NCBI RefSeq assembly: GCF_014645815.1
Contig: NZ_BMML01000019.1
Span: forward strand, 1 to 64,000
Direction: 5' to 3'
Source: Streptomyces fuscichromogenes
GTDB lineage: Bacteria; Actinomycetota; Actinomycetes; Streptomycetales; Streptomycetaceae
Length of the DNA: 64,000 nt
Shown here piece by piece: positions 62,900 to 64,000 of the stretch (position 1 is its first letter; every line of letters starts with the position of its first letter). The notes beneath the pieces were generated by a model. It made no database searches. It saw only the letters and a list, made by a program, of their open reading frames with translations, and was not told where the DNA came from. The translations under genes were made by a program, and so were the position numbers.

Positions 62900-63939
62900 G
62901 CGCTCCGCTGGAAGCGCCGCGATGCGGGGTCTGCCGTCTGCCGTCTGCCGTCTGCGGCGCCGTCGTGGCTGGTCGCGCAGTTCCCAGCGCCCCTTCGGGG
63001 CGCTGCCGAACGCGGCCTGACCTGGGTGAGGGACGCCCCCGCGAGGATGATCACCGCTCCCACCGGGGTGCTCCAGCGCAGCGACTCGCCCAGCACCGCG
63101 ACCCCGGCCGCGGCGGCGATGACCGGGATGAAGTACGTGACCATCTGGGCGGTGGTCGGGCCCACCTCCGCCACCAGCCCGTACTGGATCAGCACCGCCA
63201 GCCCCGTCCCCAAGGTGCCCAGGGCGGCGACCGCCAGCAGCGGGACCAGCGCGAAGTGCGTCGGGAAGGACGTGAACAGCGGTGTCACCACCGCCAGTTG
63301 CGCCGTCGCCAGCAACAGCTGGGCCCCGGTCATCGCCAGATGCGAGTCACCCGTCCCGGCCAACGTCCGCCGGACGTGGATCCACCCGATCGGATAGCTC
63401 AGCGACGCCAGCAGCGCCATCGCGGTCCCCGTGACGTCCAGGCCGTGGAACCCCTGCCAGGCGCCCAGCACCGTCAGCACGCCGATGAACCCGAGGCCCA
63501 GTCCGGCGAACCGCACCCGCGTCGGCCGGTCCTCCGACAGGGCCACCAGCGACAGCGCCATGCCCCACAGCGGCGAGGTCGCGTTGCAGATCCCGGCCAG
63601 CGTGGACGGAATCGTCAGCTCCGCGTAGGCGAAGAGGGAGAACGGCAGCGCGTTGAGCAGGAACGCGGCGACCGCCAGATGCCCCCAGGTGCGGGCCCCG
63701 CGCGGCAGTCGCTGCCGCTTCACGGCCAGCGCCGCCGCAAGGACCGCCGTACCGAAGACCAGGCGCCCCAGGGTGACCTGGAACGGCGCGTAGCCCTCCG
63801 TCCCCACCTTGATGAAGAGAAAGCTGAAACCCCAGATCAGCGAGAGGGCGCCGAAGCGCAGGCGCCAGCCGAGGCGGGGGCGGGAGGGGCCGGCGGCAGG
63901 CGCGGGCCCGCTGGTCGCGGCAGTGGTCGCGGTGCTCAT
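62896..63939 (-). CDS. EamA/DMT family transporter with repeat-derived C-terminal tail
   Basis: This 347-residue transporter has ten transmembrane helices in two EamA repeats (ALSLIWGFSFLFIKVGTEG near the start; TYFIPVIAAAAGVAVLGESL in the second). After helix ten, near residue 308, the tail of about 40 residues (SAAPRRGAGNCATSHDGAAD onward) is encoded by the interspersed repeat copy E and a CTGCCGT tandem repeat. It is therefore probably a run-on into intergenic DNA rather than a domain. ATG 63939 has GGAGG upstream; ATG 63951 is also possible. Substrate unknown. Confidence 0.85.
   Translation of the reverse strand: MSTATTAATSGPAPAAGPSRPRLGWRLRFGALSLIWGFSFLFIKVGTEGYAPFQVTLGRLVFGTAVLAAALAVKRQRLPRGARTWGHLAVAAFLLNALPFSLFAYAELTIPSTLAGICNATSPLWGMALSLVALSEDRPTRVRFAGLGLGFIGVLTVLGAWQGFHGLDVTGTAMALLASLSYPIGWIHVRRTLAGTGDSHLAMTGAQLLLATAQLAVVTPLFTSFPTHFALVPLLAVAALGTLGTGLAVLIQYGLVAEVGPTTAQMVTYFIPVIAAAAGVAVLGESLRWSTPVGAVIILAGASLTQVRPRSAAPRRGAGNCATSHDGAADGRRQTADPASRRFQRSA
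62930..63002. repeat. CTGCCGT tandem repeat and interspersed repeat copy E
   Basis: CTGCCGT occurs three times in a row plus a partial copy (62931-62955). The inverted interspersed repeat follows (GGCTGGTCGCGCAGTTCC at 62967, stem to 63002). Both lie inside the 3' end of the EamA reading frame. Confidence 0.75.
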
Positions 63940-64000
63940 GGCCTCCACCATGCGGGAGCCGTCCTCGTAGCACAATGGAGACTTTCCATCCGGTACCTCT

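Overview
The window is chromosomal DNA from a Streptomyces or very close relative. It is extremely GC-rich, starts are often GTG with GGAGG-type ribosome sites, adjacent genes commonly overlap as GTGA or ATGA, and many proteins are typical actinobacterial families. It opens in the 23S-5S spacer of an rRNA operon, followed by 5S rRNA and a strong terminator.

316-14371 is a conserved actinobacterial core block: a CDP-alcohol phosphatidyltransferase, a sugar-nucleotide transferase fusion, DUF881-Sbp-DUF881, a GarA-type FHA protein, an FtsR-like MerR protein, a bifunctional-nuclease-domain protein, a second MerR protein, DNA polymerase IV, a PRC-barrel protein, and gcvP behind a tandem glycine riboswitch. 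The order closely follows the mycobacterial pgsA2-garA-gcvB neighbourhood as I remember it. 14382-23633 is a molybdenum/purine module: modABC, a small molybdopterin oxidoreductase, a two-gene xanthine-dehydrogenase-type enzyme, a PucR regulator and a Mop/TOBE helix-turn-helix protein.

23685-37246 is a potassium-handling island: an APC permease, an RCK-TM-RCK channel-like protein, a 27-residue membrane peptide, kdpFABC, kdpE, a wrecked kdpD remnant, and a KimA-type K+ permease. 37255-43272 is a xylan/xylo-oligosaccharide cluster (GH43, ABC transporter, secreted GH10 xylanase) with CGAA-TTCG-type operators. 43353-53251 holds mixed housekeeping and hypothetical genes, including a GCS2 ligase, a binding-protein/VWA hybrid, a CPBP protease, a PhzF protein, argG with a probable leaderless promoter under ARG-box-like sites, and a serine hydrolase.

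53323-57395 is a decayed Tn7-like island. Its outer ends carry GAAGG-type repeats at mirrored 21/30-nt spacing. Inside are damaged tnsA, tnsB, tnsC and tniQ genes, two further sets of end-like repeats lying back to back, an unrecognised cargo gene, and a long hairpin over that gene's ribosome site. 57437 to the end returns to ordinary chromosome: a PadR regulator, an SRPBCC protein, a Clp-N-domain protein, two EamA transporters, and a divergent flavin-oxidoreductase/MocR pair around a perfect palindrome. A Streptomyces-type interspersed repeat occurs five times in the window, once inside the 3' end of a gene.
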